A stretch of 64,000 nucleotides of DNA from Leptospira koniambonensis (lineage in GTDB: Bacteria; Spirochaetota; Leptospiria; Leptospirales; Leptospiraceae), in NCBI RefSeq assembly GCF_004769555.1, contig NZ_RQFY01000001.1, positions 62,001-126,000 on the forward strand, in the 5' to 3' direction. Under the pieces are notes generated by a model that saw nothing but the letters and a program-made list of their open reading frames with translations, did no database searches and had not been told where the DNA came from. Position 1 is the stretch's first letter. Each line of letters begins with the position of its first letter. Shown here piece after piece: positions 44,800 through 54,980 of the stretch. Made by a program: the position numbers and the translations under genes.

Positions 44800-46878
44800 A
44801 TGGTCGGGGAAGATCTGCAGTTCGACACAGAAATCGGACTTTTTCAAATTATCGTTTCCCAAACTTCGGACGCAATTCTCGTTACAGACGCTGTTCTAAA
44901 TGAGAACGGACCTTCTATTGTTTTCGTTAATCCTGCATTTTGTGAGCTGACCGGATATAGAGCCGAGGAGTTGATCGGAGGCTCTCCCAAAGTTTTGTTC
45001 GGTAAAGAAACCGACAGAAGAATATTACAAAACCTTAAAAATTGCCTATTGAGAGGAGACTCTTACTCTTCCTCTACAATTAACTATAAAAAAGACGGAA
45101 CAAAATATCATTCAGAATGGAAAGTCTCTCCGGTCAAAGACCAAGATGGAAATATTACGAATTTATTATCTATCCAAAGAGATGTAAGTGAAAAGATCCT
45201 AAGAGAAGAACTAACCGCAAAAAGACTCAGATCTGAAATGGGCCTTACTGCTGCTTCTCAGATCTTATTAAATACAACTCATGAAAGTTTTACAATAGAA
45301 AGAGCGATAGAACATTTTTTGGCTTTGGTAGAAGCTGAAAGGATCTATCTATATAAAAAAACCGCAAACCCTGATGTATTAGCATTACAAGCAGAGATCA
45401 AGAGTCCTTATTCAAGTGCTACTCTCGCAGAGACACATCCCGAAATTTCACTCTCTTCTAAGTTTGCCAGATGGAAACCTTACCTACTTCGAAATGATAT
45501 AATTGAATTTCATGCCTCAGATCTTTTGGATTCTGAGAAGTCATTTTACCAAGGCAGAAGAACAGATACATTTTTTCTATTTCCAATCCGAATGTCAGGA
45601 GATTGGTTTGGATTTTTAGGAATGGAATTTTTTGAACGTGAATCCAGTCCAGAGGAGCAGTTCACTTTCCGCACTTTCGTTGATCTAATCGGATTTTATT
45701 TAGAAAGAATGTCCATTTTGGAAGAACTAAAGATCCACAAAGAAAACCTAGAAGAAACTGTAGTTAAAAGGACAAAGGAACTTTCTGTCCAAAAGGAAAA
45801 GGCAGAAGCTGCAAGCACTGCTAAAAGTGATTTCCTCGCCAATATGAGCCATGAACTTCGCACTCCTTTGAATGCGATCATTGGACTTTCTAAATTAATC
45901 AAGATAGAAGACGAAACTTCTAACGATAAAAGATATTTAGACCTGATCCATAAATCAGGCTTACATTTATTAGGTCTAATTAATGATATATTAGAACTTT
46001 CTAAACTGAATGCTGGAAAATCTTCCTTCTATTTTTCAGAAATGGATTTAAGAAAGGAATTGGAACAGGTAGTAGAATTTTTAGAACCAGAGCTTATCAG
46101 AAAACATATCCATCTTGTTTGGGATGATCCTGAAGAACTTATATCTATGATCTGGGGAGATCCAAAACGAATTCGACAGATCTTCTTGAATCTGGTTGGA
46201 AACGCAGTTAAATTCACTGCTGAGCAAGGGTCCATCTATCTTTCTGCCAAAAGAGATGGAAAAAATTGGATTATCGAGATCACAGACACTGGCATTGGTA
46301 TCCCGGAAGCCGAACAGAAAAAGATTTTCGATGCATTCTATCAGGTCAGAAATTCCAGATCCAGAGACACAGAAGGAACAGGGCTTGGACTATCTATCGT
46401 TCAAAAATTAGTAGAGGCACATGGGGGAAATATCCGTGTAAAAAGCCAACAAGGGATTGGAACTACTTTTTATTTAAATCTTCCTATACTAGAACAAACT
46501 CCCAAACAATTCAAACCTAGAAAAAACTTTGCAGGAGCTTATCCTGATAAACTAAAAAATTTCTGTTTTATACAATTAGAATTATCCAACCAAAAAAACG
46601 CAGATCTTCTCACTCATTTTTTTAAAAAACAAAATCAACCTCTATTATTCAAAGAACTAAGAAAGGATAGAAAAATCGTTTTATTCCAAGATTCTAATTC
46701 TCTTTTGAAAGATAGAATATCAGAAATTTGGAAAACAGTCCTGATCCTTCCAGAAGAAACTCAAGATTTCGAGAAGATATATTCCAGGGAGAATTTTGAC
46801 TTCGTTCTTTCTCAACCAATCTCCTTGGATGAACTGAAATTAGTATTAGAAGAATTGGCGGATCAAATCAATGACTAA
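44800..46878 (+). CDS. PAS-GAF histidine kinase with degenerate receiver-like tail
   Basis: A 692-residue cytoplasmic kinase without membrane helices. Domains: PAS with PAC (about 8-135; [26 protein letters not shown]), GAF (about 150-300), a short coiled coil, HisKA with His351 in [11 protein letters not shown], and HATPase (to about 565; DTGIGI and GTGLGLSIV). The last 120 residues have alternating strand/helix wording ([34 protein letters not shown]) like a receiver domain but without the phospho-acceptor Asp, so I read them as a pseudo-receiver. It heads the chemotaxis-like operon and overlaps the next gene by eight bases. Confidence 0.9.
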   Translation: MVGEDLQFDTEIGLFQIIVSQTSDAILVTDAVLNENGPSIVFVNPAFCELTGYRAEELIGGSPKVLFGKETDRRILQNLKNCLLRGDSYSSSTINYKKDGTKYHSEWKVSPVKDQDGNITNLLSIQRDVSEKILREELTAKRLRSEMGLTAASQILLNTTHESFTIERAIEHFLALVEAERIYLYKKTANPDVLALQAEIKSPYSSATLAETHPEISLSSKFARWKPYLLRNDIIEFHASDLLDSEKSFYQGRRTDTFFLFPIRMSGDWFGFLGMEFFERESSPEEQFTFRTFVDLIGFYLERMSILEELKIHKENLEETVVKRTKELSVQKEKAEAASTAKSDFLANMSHELRTPLNAIIGLSKLIKIEDETSNDKRYLDLIHKSGLHLLGLINDILELSKLNAGKSSFYFSEMDLRKELEQVVEFLEPELIRKHIHLVWDDPEELISMIWGDPKRIRQIFLNLVGNAVKFTAEQGSIYLSAKRDGKNWIIEITDTGIGIPEAEQKKIFDAFYQVRNSRSRDTEGTGLGLSIVQKLVEAHGGNIRVKSQQGIGTTFYLNLPILEQTPKQFKPRKNFAGAYPDKLKNFCFIQLELSNQKNADLLTHFFKKQNQPLLFKELRKDRKIVLFQDSNSLLKDRISEIWKTVLILPEETQDFEKIYSRENFDFVLSQPISLDELKLVLEELADQIND

Positions 46879-48142
46879 CTCTACAAGTTCTGTAATCAAA
46901 AATAAACAGGAGAGAAAGAGTGTAGTCCGAGATCCTATACTTATAGTCGAGGATAAATTAGAAAATACTCTAATGCTCGAAGCACTTTGTGATGAGTTCG
47001 GGATCCAGTACCAATCCGCTTCCAATGGAGAAGAGGCATTGGAGATGGCCAAAGCCAATAAATATTCTTTCTATATTGTAGATCTTATGATGCCTGTGAT
47101 GGATGGTCCTACTTTCATTCAGAGATTGAAGGAATTCCAACCAGACGCAACTGTTCTAGTTCAAACTGCACTAGATTCCACTGACACTGTGATCGAAGTA
47201 ATGAAACTAGGCGTATTCGATTATATAATTAAACCAATTCTTCCTGACCAATTTCATAAGGCTCTAAACAAGGCAGTCGATTATCGTTTTTTAAAGGCAA
47301 GTGAAACTGCTATTTTAGAAGCAGAAAGTTTAAAATTAAGAAACCAATTAGAATGGCTAACCTATAAGGAAACCAGAAGGAAAGCAGGAGATGAATCCTG
47401 GGAAAAATCTTCCATACATTCCTTACAAACTTCTCTATCTCAAGGATCAGGCATCGGAGCGATCATCAGTCTTTTGGACATGATAAAGATCGAAATGAAG
47501 GAAGATGGTGATAATTATTTAATTAATAAAAGTATGATGAACCTGGTAATTGAGAACCAGGAAATCACTAAAAACCTATTAAAAGGTCTTACCCAGCTAT
47601 TAGAGATTATCAATCGGAATCTGGAAAAGAAAAAAGTCAAAGCGTCAGAAATCGTAGAGAAGATCAAACATTCCAGTGAGTTTATTCTACCATATCTGGA
47701 AAAGAAGGGACTCAGACTTGCTCTACCTATTTTGAAAAAGGAAGTAGAATTAGATATAGAACCGGATCTATTCCTTCTCGCTTTGGAAGAGGTGATCTTA
47801 AACGCATACAAGTACTGCGCACCTAAAACTTCCTTAGAAATATTCACTAGTATTAATCAGGGCTATTTCTGCGTTGTGGTAAAAAACATTGTAGATGAAA
47901 AACCTTACGGAGGTGTGGATGAGAAACATGAAAATCTTGTTCTTCAACCATTCTTCCGTATCCACCCTCCTGTAGAAAGTGTCTCCCATTTAGAAAGATT
48001 TGGTCTTGGTCTAGGGCTCACAGCTGTGGACCAGATACTCAGAAAACATAACGGTCTATTCTTTATTCATAATGCAAAGGATCACACTGGCGAACAGGTC
48101 AGGCTTTGTGTGATGAGCGAATTATTATTACCCATTCAGTGA
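46871..48142 (+). CDS. Response regulator fused to histidine-kinase-like ATPase
   Basis: A 423-residue protein. The receiver domain comes first (about 20-145; phospho-acceptor Asp71 in [12 protein letters not shown]), then a helical segment ([15 protein letters not shown]), then a HATPase domain with an N-box ([11 protein letters not shown]) and G-box ([13 protein letters not shown]). No HisKA phospho-His is visible, so it may be a receiver-controlled ATPase that works in trans. It overlaps the PAS-GAF kinase and probably takes phosphate from it. Gene order places this pair directly before CheY. Confidence 0.85.
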   Translation: MTNSTSSVIKNKQERKSVVRDPILIVEDKLENTLMLEALCDEFGIQYQSASNGEEALEMAKANKYSFYIVDLMMPVMDGPTFIQRLKEFQPDATVLVQTALDSTDTVIEVMKLGVFDYIIKPILPDQFHKALNKAVDYRFLKASETAILEAESLKLRNQLEWLTYKETRRKAGDESWEKSSIHSLQTSLSQGSGIGAIISLLDMIKIEMKEDGDNYLINKSMMNLVIENQEITKNLLKGLTQLLEIINRNLEKKKVKASEIVEKIKHSSEFILPYLEKKGLRLALPILKKEVELDIEPDLFLLALEEVILNAYKYCAPKTSLEIFTSINQGYFCVVVKNIVDEKPYGGVDEKHENLVLQPFFRIHPPVESVSHLERFGLGLGLTAVDQILRKHNGLFFIHNAKDHTGEQVRLCVMSELLLPIQ

Positions 48143-48161
48143 GAATGAAAAGAAGGAGAAT

Positions 48162-48524
48162 ATGAAAAAAATCTTAATCGTGGATGATTCAGCCGTATTT
48201 CGAAAGATACTTACCCTTCATCTTTCCCAGGCTTCTTTTTCCGTAATCGAGGCAGAAGACGGACTGCAAGGTTTGGAAAAATTGAAAGAAGGCAAAGTGG
48301 ATTTGGTAGTAAGCGATATGAATATGCCTAACATGAATGGTATATCTTTCGTCAAGGCAATCAAAGAAGATTCGAACCATAAATTTGTTCCAATCATCAT
48401 GCTTACTACTGAATCCCAAGATGAGTTGAAGAGCGAAGGTTTAAAAGCAGGTGCGAAAGCATGGCTGACTAAACCTTTTTCTCCGGAAGAACTTTTAAAA
48501 ACGATTCAGGTTTTACTCGTTTAA
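48162..48524 (+). CDS. cheY: CheY-like single-domain response regulator
   Basis: A 120-residue receiver protein. The acidic pocket Asp-Asp (VDDSAVF), phospho-acceptor Asp52 (VVSDMNMPNMNG), Thr in MLTTESQ and Lys in WLTKPFSPEEL are all kept. AAGGAG lies six bases before its ATG. As the receiver encoded nearest cheA it is the likely output of this array, whether on the motor or on another target. Confidence 0.93.
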   Translation: MKKILIVDDSAVFRKILTLHLSQASFSVIEAEDGLQGLEKLKEGKVDLVVSDMNMPNMNGISFVKAIKEDSNHKFVPIIMLTTESQDELKSEGLKAGAKAWLTKPFSPEELLKTIQVLLV

Positions 48525-48535
48525 TCGGCAATTTT

Positions 48536-48919
48536 ATGTCTTTGGAAATTAAAGTATCTGAACTCGGGCAAAAGAATTCCAGACCGATCTTTCATTTAGA
48601 TCTCTCTGGAGAAGCTTCTATTTATTATGCTTCTGATTGGAAGTCAAAGCTTCAATCTCTTTTGGACAAGAATCCGATCCGAATAGAGATTGATACATCC
48701 TCTTTGGAAAAGGTGGATTCCAGTTTCGTTCAATCCTTAATTTTACTTAAAAAAGATTCACTCTATAAATCCTGGGATCTTGCTATCTTAAATCATCCAA
48801 ATTGTTTATTAGAATTTTACGATCTATATGGTCTGATCGGATTTTTCCAAGACCGTATCCGAATTTCTAAAAAAGATTCATCTGCCTTTAAATTTTCATA
48901 TGGATTGGAGAAGGTGTAA
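48536..48919 (+). CDS. STAS-domain protein in che operon
   Basis: A 127-residue protein with a STAS fold, as in anti-sigma factor antagonists. The strand-loop RIEIDTSSLEKVDSSFVQSLI carries the D-S-S where antagonists such as SpoIIAA hold the phospho-serine; the second half is less conserved. It ends in a TAATG overlap with cheA. A STAS protein inside a che operon suggests cross-talk between CheA-type and partner-switching signalling, but its partner is unknown. Confidence 0.78.
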   Translation: MSLEIKVSELGQKNSRPIFHLDLSGEASIYYASDWKSKLQSLLDKNPIRIEIDTSSLEKVDSSFVQSLILLKKDSLYKSWDLAILNHPNCLLEFYDLYGLIGFFQDRIRISKKDSSAFKFSYGLEKV

Positions 48920-51030
48920 TGGATCTTTCTGAGATTAAAGAAGCATTCATACAAGAATCTCTGGAATTATTATCCGGAGCAGAATCACATCTGTTACGTA
49001 TGGAAAAGGGAGAATTTGACGAAGAAGCAATTCATTCTATGTTCCGTTCTGTTCACACAGTGAAAGGAACTGCAGGAATGTTTGGCTATGAATCCATAGA
49101 AGAATGTTCTCATGAGTTGGAAACCCTACTCGATCTGGCGAGATCCGGAAAAACAGAATTAGATCCTGCTAAAATAGACTTTTTATTAAGAGCGATCGAC
49201 CATTTAAAACGAATTGTAGAAGATCCAATCCCAGGCAAAGAGTTAAACACCGAATTACAAACTGAACAGTTAAAAATCATAAAAGAAGCCCAAGGATTTA
49301 CAGGCAAAATTTCTGAGAAAAAGGAAATTAAAAATTCTGCGAGTGATCCTGGCCTAAGCAAAGATAAGACTGAAAAACAAGGGACTGTTAATTCTGATTG
49401 GCAGATCACATTCTTTCCAGGAGAAAATATTTTTAAGGATGGAATGGATCCATTCTCCTTTTTAAAATACCTGAGAACAATCGGAGAGATCCAATACTTA
49501 TACGTTTATAAAACTAAAATCCCTGATTGGAATAGTTGGGATTCAGAAAATTGTTATTTAGGCTATGAGGTTCGGCTCAAGTCAGCCTCTGAAAGGAAGG
49601 ATCTTGAATCTGTTTTTTCTTTCGTAAAAGATTCTTCCTTTTTAAGAATTACTCCTCCTAATTCTCCAGAGGAAGTTTTCCATAAAATCGCGAGCGAGAT
49701 ACCTTGTGAAAAGGAAGAATATTTCAAGGCATTAGAACTACAGGGTCTTCTATTTCAGATCCCCGTTACAGTACATTCTTCAGAAAGTATTAAAGAACAA
49801 AGTTCTTCTAAAAAGGCTGAAAGTGAGAAAACACAAACCACTCAGATCGTTCCCAAACTTATACGTATAGACTCAGCTAAAGTAGACCAATTAGTGAATC
49901 TTGTAGGAGAGTTGATCATCTCAGAAGCTAGCCTCGGTCGTTTACTTATAGATAAAGAAGATTCTGACTTAAACGAATCCGCAGAATTATTGTCCAGACT
50001 CGTAGGAGAAATACGCGAAACGGCAATGGCACTTAGAATGGTGCCTATCGGGGAACTTTTCGAGAAATACAGAAGAACTGTGAGAGATATTTCCTTGGAA
50101 CTTGGAAAGGAAGTGGATCTAGAAATTTTAGGTGGAGAAACAGAATTAGATCGTTCAGTCATTGAAAAGATAAACGATCCTATCGTTCATATATTACGAA
50201 ATGCTTTAGATCATGGAATAGAACCCAGCCAAGAAAGGACAAATCTTGGAAAACCACAAAGGGGTAAATTAAAGATCCAGGCTTCTCATTCTACAGGAAG
50301 TATCTCAATCGAGATCTCTGATGATGGAAAAGGGATTAATCACGAACGGATTAGACAAAAGGCGATTGAAAAAGGCCTTATTGATCCTGCGCAAGTATTA
50401 AACGAACAAGAAATATTTAATCTAATTTTCCAACCTGGATTTTCCACAGCTGAATCTGTTACTAGCCTTTCAGGTCGAGGTGTTGGAATGGATGTCGTAC
50501 TCCGTAATATTGAATCCTTAAGAGGATCAGTGAATGTACAATCAGAATTCGGAAAAGGTTGTGTATTCTCAATTAGACTTCCTCTTACACTTGCGATCAT
50601 AGATGGATTCTTAGTTAGATCCTGTGATTCTTATTTCGTAGTACCTATGGATTGGGTGAGAGAAACAATGGAGTCGGGACTCCAACTTCTACCAGAAGAG
50701 ATTTCAGGTTCTATCAATTTAAGAGGAGAAGTCCTTCCAATTCTACATCTAGGAAGATTTTTGGGTCTTCCTGATCCTGATGAAGGAAGAAAGAACGTAC
50801 TCGTTTTAGAACATGACGGTAGAAACTTCGGGATCCTTGTAAACGATCTACTAGGTGAGATCCAATCGGTAATTAAACCTTTGAATGAAATATTCAAAGG
50901 GATCCAATGTATTAGCGGAACTTCAGTTTTAGGAACTGGTAAGATAGCGTTCATTCTGGACGTGCCTGGCCTTCATTCACTATTAAAAATCCAAAGAACT
51001 AATTTGAGAGATAGAACATTCGCTCGTTAA
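48919..51030 (+). CDS. cheA: Chemotaxis histidine kinase CheA
   Basis: A 703-residue CheA. P1/Hpt domain with phospho-site His46 (FRSVHTVKGTAGMFG); a linker; a P2-like domain (about 155-290; FFPGENIFKDGMDPFSFLKYL cut here by family comparison); P3 dimerisation helix from about 310 (RIDSAKVDQLVNLVGELI); P4 ATPase (NDPIVHILRNALDHGIE, ISDDGKGI, GRGVGMDVV); and P5 CheW-like domain (about 570-703). All catalytic elements seem intact. It is the central kinase of the plus-strand che operon, followed by the chemoreceptor after 51 bases. Confidence 0.96.
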   Translation: MDLSEIKEAFIQESLELLSGAESHLLRMEKGEFDEEAIHSMFRSVHTVKGTAGMFGYESIEECSHELETLLDLARSGKTELDPAKIDFLLRAIDHLKRIVEDPIPGKELNTELQTEQLKIIKEAQGFTGKISEKKEIKNSASDPGLSKDKTEKQGTVNSDWQITFFPGENIFKDGMDPFSFLKYLRTIGEIQYLYVYKTKIPDWNSWDSENCYLGYEVRLKSASERKDLESVFSFVKDSSFLRITPPNSPEEVFHKIASEIPCEKEEYFKALELQGLLFQIPVTVHSSESIKEQSSSKKAESEKTQTTQIVPKLIRIDSAKVDQLVNLVGELIISEASLGRLLIDKEDSDLNESAELLSRLVGEIRETAMALRMVPIGELFEKYRRTVRDISLELGKEVDLEILGGETELDRSVIEKINDPIVHILRNALDHGIEPSQERTNLGKPQRGKLKIQASHSTGSISIEISDDGKGINHERIRQKAIEKGLIDPAQVLNEQEIFNLIFQPGFSTAESVTSLSGRGVGMDVVLRNIESLRGSVNVQSEFGKGCVFSIRLPLTLAIIDGFLVRSCDSYFVVPMDWVRETMESGLQLLPEEISGSINLRGEVLPILHLGRFLGLPDPDEGRKNVLVLEHDGRNFGILVNDLLGEIQSVIKPLNEIFKGIQCISGTSVLGTGKIAFILDVPGLHSLLKIQRTNLRDRTFAR

Positions 51031-51081
51031 GCGAATTTTAATAATAAAGGAAATAATTAATTTATAGTATAGGTAAATCAT

Positions 51082-53961
51082 ATGAGACAGGGTAAATTAA
51101 AATTAAGCGTACTTGTTTGGTCTTTGTTGTTAGGAATCATTCTTACATTTGGATCAGCCGGTTGGAGTTATTTGTATGATCATGGATTTGGAACTGGATC
51201 CACTGATAAAATTTCGGTCTCTCCCGAAACGATACATTCAGAGCTAAAAGATTACGAATCAGGTTTGTATTCTTTATTTCTTCCAGGGCAAAGTAAAGAA
51301 TCCCTTTCTTCTAAACTAGAAAATCTAAAAACGATCCAAACTAAGATCTCATCCGATCTAAAAGTATCTTCTTCGATGCCAAAGGATCCCGAAGACCTAC
51401 AAAAATTCCTCAAGGATTTGGATTCTCTCGAAGAAAGTATCCTTGCTGCCAAAGGGATTTTGGGGATCCAAGCAAAGGACACTCGAGAAAATTTCCTAAA
51501 TCAAATTTCAGAAAATTCAGTACCTAAATTAGAAAAGTTAAAATCCGATTGGGATAAATCCAAATCTTCATATTCTGTTCCTGTCCAGAAAGAAGGCCCG
51601 GCATATTATCATTTCCTGTTCGCAATTTTCGGGACCCTTCTCTTGCCAGCTTTGGTGATTTATCTAAAACCTTTCTCTTCAGGAAGTATTACTACGAGCA
51701 CAGGTAATTTTGATTCGGAAGAATTCATTCGGATCAAAACTGCTTTAGACAATGTAACTACAAATATCATGATGGCGGACCAGAACTTGAAGGTCACTTA
51801 CATGAACAAGTCTATCCGAAAGATGTTTGGAAATGCAGAAGAAGATATTAAAAAGCAGCTTAGCCAATTCAGAGTGGAATCTTTGATGGGTTCGATTATT
51901 GATAGTTATCATAAAAACCCTGCACATCAAAGAGGTATCTTAAAGGAACTGAACCAAACATTCCGTTCCAATATTGAGATTGGCGGCAGAAGTTTTGATC
52001 TAATTGCAAATCCAATTCTTACAGAATCAGGAGACAGACTAGGGGCTGTGGTAGAATGGGCAGATGTTACTGAACAGAAGAAAATGTTGGAGGTCCGACG
52101 ACAAGAGAACGAAGAACTAACTCGTATCAAAGTTGCTTTAGACAATACTAGCACCAACATCATGATCGCTGATACTCATTTGAATATCAAATATATGAAC
52201 AAAGCGATAGTAAAGATGTTCGAGATAGGTGAATCAGATATTAGAAAACAACTTACCAATTTCCATTTAAACAAATTATTAGGTTCTAATATAGACTCTT
52301 ATCATAAAAACCCTGCTCACCAAAGAGGAATACTCGGGTCCTTTACAGATACTTTCAAATCTAGTATTGAGATCGGAGGAAGAACATTCGATCTGATCGC
52401 AAACCCAATTCTCACAGATAATGGAGACAGATTAGGAGCGGTTGTAGAATGGTCCGATGTAACTGAGCAGAAAAAAGTCGCAGCGGCTCGTAAATTGGAA
52501 AATGACGAGTTAACTCGCATTAAAGTAGCATTGGACAATGCTTCTACAAACGTGATGATCGCTGATAATGATTTTAATATCAAGTATATGAATAAGGCAG
52601 TATACAAGATGTTCCAAAACAGTGAAGGAGATATCAGAAAACAGTTAGCTTCTTTCAATTTGCAAAGTTTACTTGGAACAAATATTGATACTTTCCACAA
52701 GAACCCTGCTCACCAGAGAAATCTTGTGGGTAATTTGAGTACGACATATGAATCTACCATTGTAATTGGAGGAAGAACATTTACACTGATTGCAAATCCA
52801 ATCTTAAGCACTGAAGGCCAAAGATTAGGGGCAGTAGTAGAATGGTCCGATATCACAGGAGAACTTGCTGTCCAAAAAGAGATCGAAGAGATAGTAGGCG
52901 CTGCAGCAAAAGGAGATTTTAGAACTAGAGTCCGATTAGAAGGAAAAGATGGTTTCTTTAGAAGTTTAGGAGAAGGTATCAATTCATTCTTACAAGTAAG
53001 TGAAACCGGACTGACCGAAGTAGTAGATGCTCTGGAAAGATTAGCAAATGGAGATCTAACTTCTAAAATCGAGAACGAATACTTCGGAACATTCGGTAAA
53101 TTGAAGGAGTATGGAAATACTACAGTAGATAAATTGAACGAGATCATGGGTGATATCGTGATGAAAGCAGGAAGCCTTGTTGGTTCTGCTGGGGAAGTTT
53201 CTTCTACAGCGAATTCACTTAGCCAAGGTGCATCTGAACAAGCTGCTTCTGTAGAACAGACTACTTCTTCCTTGGAAGAAATGACTGCTTCTATTGACCA
53301 AAATGCGAGCAATTCAAAACAAACTGAACAAATCGCAAGCCAATCTTCTAAAGACGCAGAAGATGGAGGTAAGTCTGTAACTGAAACTGTAACTGCGATG
53401 AAACAGATAGCCGAAAAAATCTCGATCATTGAGGATATTGCTTACCAAACAAATTTACTCGCTCTAAACGCGGCCATTGAAGCAGCAAGAGCAGGAGAAC
53501 ATGGAAGAGGATTCGCAGTAGTAGCTTCTGAAGTCAGAAAATTAGCAGAAAGAAGCCAGAAGTCTGCTAATGAGATCTCAAGTCTTGCTGTGTCGTCCGT
53601 AGCAATTGCTGAAAAAGCAGGAAAACTAATCAGTGAGATTGTTCCGAATATTAGAAAAACTGCAGATTTGGTACAAGAGATCACAGCTTCTAGTGAGGAA
53701 CAGGCTTCCGGTGTAATAGAGATCAATAAGGCAATGGGACAACTGGATCAGGTTTCCCAGCAAAATGCTTCCGCTTCTGAAGAGTTAGCAGCGATCGCAG
53801 AAGAGATGAATAGCCAAGCGGAATCTTTGAGAGAATCCGTATTATTCTTTAGATTAAGTAAAGAATCTCAGGGAAGAGAAAGTTCAGGCAATGGGTCCAA
53901 AAGTTTAGCTGCTGTGAGAACTGTAAGCGTTCCTGATAAACCTAAGTTTGAAAAATACTGA
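51082..53961 (+). CDS. Chemoreceptor with three tandem Aer2-type PAS domains
   Basis: A 959-residue methyl-accepting protein. Membrane helices near 8-30 and 178-197 bracket a periplasmic part of about 145 residues. Inside the cell come three PAS domains in exact 131-residue steps: His277, His408 and His539 (each in H-K-N-P-A-H-Q-R) and Trp326, Trp457 and Trp588 (each in V-V-E-W). In Pseudomonas Aer2 the His of this motif binds heme and the Trp stabilises bound O2. HAMP-like segments (about 600-720) and the signalling tip ([20 protein letters not shown]) follow. The C-terminus (KPKFEKY) lacks a CheR-binding pentapeptide. Oxygen sensing is inferred. Confidence 0.93.
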   Translation: MRQGKLKLSVLVWSLLLGIILTFGSAGWSYLYDHGFGTGSTDKISVSPETIHSELKDYESGLYSLFLPGQSKESLSSKLENLKTIQTKISSDLKVSSSMPKDPEDLQKFLKDLDSLEESILAAKGILGIQAKDTRENFLNQISENSVPKLEKLKSDWDKSKSSYSVPVQKEGPAYYHFLFAIFGTLLLPALVIYLKPFSSGSITTSTGNFDSEEFIRIKTALDNVTTNIMMADQNLKVTYMNKSIRKMFGNAEEDIKKQLSQFRVESLMGSIIDSYHKNPAHQRGILKELNQTFRSNIEIGGRSFDLIANPILTESGDRLGAVVEWADVTEQKKMLEVRRQENEELTRIKVALDNTSTNIMIADTHLNIKYMNKAIVKMFEIGESDIRKQLTNFHLNKLLGSNIDSYHKNPAHQRGILGSFTDTFKSSIEIGGRTFDLIANPILTDNGDRLGAVVEWSDVTEQKKVAAARKLENDELTRIKVALDNASTNVMIADNDFNIKYMNKAVYKMFQNSEGDIRKQLASFNLQSLLGTNIDTFHKNPAHQRNLVGNLSTTYESTIVIGGRTFTLIANPILSTEGQRLGAVVEWSDITGELAVQKEIEEIVGAAAKGDFRTRVRLEGKDGFFRSLGEGINSFLQVSETGLTEVVDALERLANGDLTSKIENEYFGTFGKLKEYGNTTVDKLNEIMGDIVMKAGSLVGSAGEVSSTANSLSQGASEQAASVEQTTSSLEEMTASIDQNASNSKQTEQIASQSSKDAEDGGKSVTETVTAMKQIAEKISIIEDIAYQTNLLALNAAIEAARAGEHGRGFAVVASEVRKLAERSQKSANEISSLAVSSVAIAEKAGKLISEIVPNIRKTADLVQEITASSEEQASGVIEINKAMGQLDQVSQQNASASEELAAIAEEMNSQAESLRESVLFFRLSKESQGRESSGNGSKSLAAVRTVSVPDKPKFEKY
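51730..52908 (+). repeat. Three tandem 393-base PAS-coding repeats
   Basis: The units begin at 51730, 52123 and 52516, each with the R-I-K-x-A-L-D-N codons, and keep a strict 393-base period through the His and Trp motifs. They are diverged at DNA level, so they are an internal domain triplication, not a recent slippage. The last unit runs into the HAMP region without an exact end. Confidence 0.88.
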
Positions 53962-53970
53962 GGTGTAGTC

Positions 53971-54480
53971 GTGAGCACTTTCGAAGACAACCAGTATTTG
54001 ACCTTCAAGATCGGAGAGGAAACTTTCGGAATTGGGCTTTTGAATGTAAAAGAGATCTTAGAATACACTCATGTGACCACTGTTCCAATGATGCCCTCGT
54101 TTATTCCGGGGGTAATCAATCTAAGAGGAAATGTAGTCCCAGTTTTGGATGTATGTGATAAGTTTTTCAGAAAAAAACATTCTCCTGATAAAAGAACATG
54201 TATCGTGATCGTGGAAGTTCCTGAATCAGTAAACGGAGCAAGGATGGATATAGGTCTGATCGTAGAAGCTGTATACGAAGTTTTGAGTATACCTTCTTCC
54301 GAAATTGAACCCCCTCCTACATTCGGTTCCAGGATACGCGTGGATTTTTTAGCGGGTATGGCGAGACAAGCAAGTGGATTCATTCTATTACTCAACCTTC
54401 TTCGCTTATTAACTGTAGAAGAATTGACTGCACTCGAGGAAACCAAAGAAGAAGCGGCGAGCGTAGTCTCCGCGAGTTGA
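53971..54480 (+). CDS. cheW: Coupling protein CheW
   Basis: A 169-residue CheW linking CheA to receptors. The pattern YLTFKIGEETFGIGLLNVKEI, IPGVINLRGNVVPVLDV and VDFLAGMARQASGFILLL is typical. It starts at GTG (53971), 9 bases after the receptor stop. The C-terminal 20 residues (Glu/Ala-rich) are an extension. Its TGA overlaps the TTG start of cheD. Confidence 0.95.
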   Translation: MSTFEDNQYLTFKIGEETFGIGLLNVKEILEYTHVTTVPMMPSFIPGVINLRGNVVPVLDVCDKFFRKKHSPDKRTCIVIVEVPESVNGARMDIGLIVEAVYEVLSIPSSEIEPPPTFGSRIRVDFLAGMARQASGFILLLNLLRLLTVEELTALEETKEEAASVVSAS

Positions 54481-54974
54481 AAATGGAACCCGAGATTGTT
54501 AAAGATATTTTTCTCCAGCCAGGAGGTTTTTATTGGGGAGAAAATGGAACAAGGATCAGAACACTCTTGGGCTCCTGTGTTGCATTATGTTTTTGGCATC
54601 CTTATTCTAAGGTGGGAGGAATGGCTCATATCATGCTCCCTAAAAGACCTTCACATGTTCCGGAACCTCATCCAAAATACGCAGATGATGCTTTGGAAAG
54701 TTTCTTAAAACAATTTCAGAAACTGGGAGAAAGACCGGGCAGATTTGTATGCAAAATTTTCGGAGGAGCTTCTATGTTTTCTCCTGAAGAAGACAAAATG
54801 GAAGAAGTAAAAAAGATCGTAGAAATAGGTGAAAAAAATGTGGAGTCAGTTCTGGACTTGGTTCGTAAAGCAAATATAGATCTAACTGCTTCCAATACAG
54901 GCGGAAAATCTCACCGAAAAATATATTTCTCTCTTTGGGACGGAGAAGTCTATATGGAAAATCCTCAAAATTAA
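54477..54974 (+). CDS. cheD: Chemoreceptor glutamine deamidase CheD
   Basis: A 165-residue CheD. The catalytic Cys is in TLLGSCVALCF, the His in GGMAHIMLP, and the late motif TASNTGGKSHRKIYF is typical. CheD deamidates receptor glutamines and can bind CheY-P/CheC. Translation may begin at TTG 54477, overlapping the cheW stop as TTGA (a start type seen elsewhere in this window), or at ATG 54483, two codons on. Confidence 0.93.
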   Translation: MKMEPEIVKDIFLQPGGFYWGENGTRIRTLLGSCVALCFWHPYSKVGGMAHIMLPKRPSHVPEPHPKYADDALESFLKQFQKLGERPGRFVCKIFGGASMFSPEEDKMEEVKKIVEIGEKNVESVLDLVRKANIDLTASNTGGKSHRKIYFSLWDGEVYMENPQN

Positions 54975-54980
54975 CAAAAC

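Noticed and set aside
51730..52908. Tandem repeats read as possible CRISPR or satellite
   Set aside because: The period of 393 bases is in frame and codes for PAS domains; there are no short repeats with spacers.
52710..53429. Long 239-codon antisense frame within the chemoreceptor
   Set aside because: It is a Ser/Pro-rich mirror of codons in a coiled-coil gene, a common artefact; the plus-strand receptor is certain.
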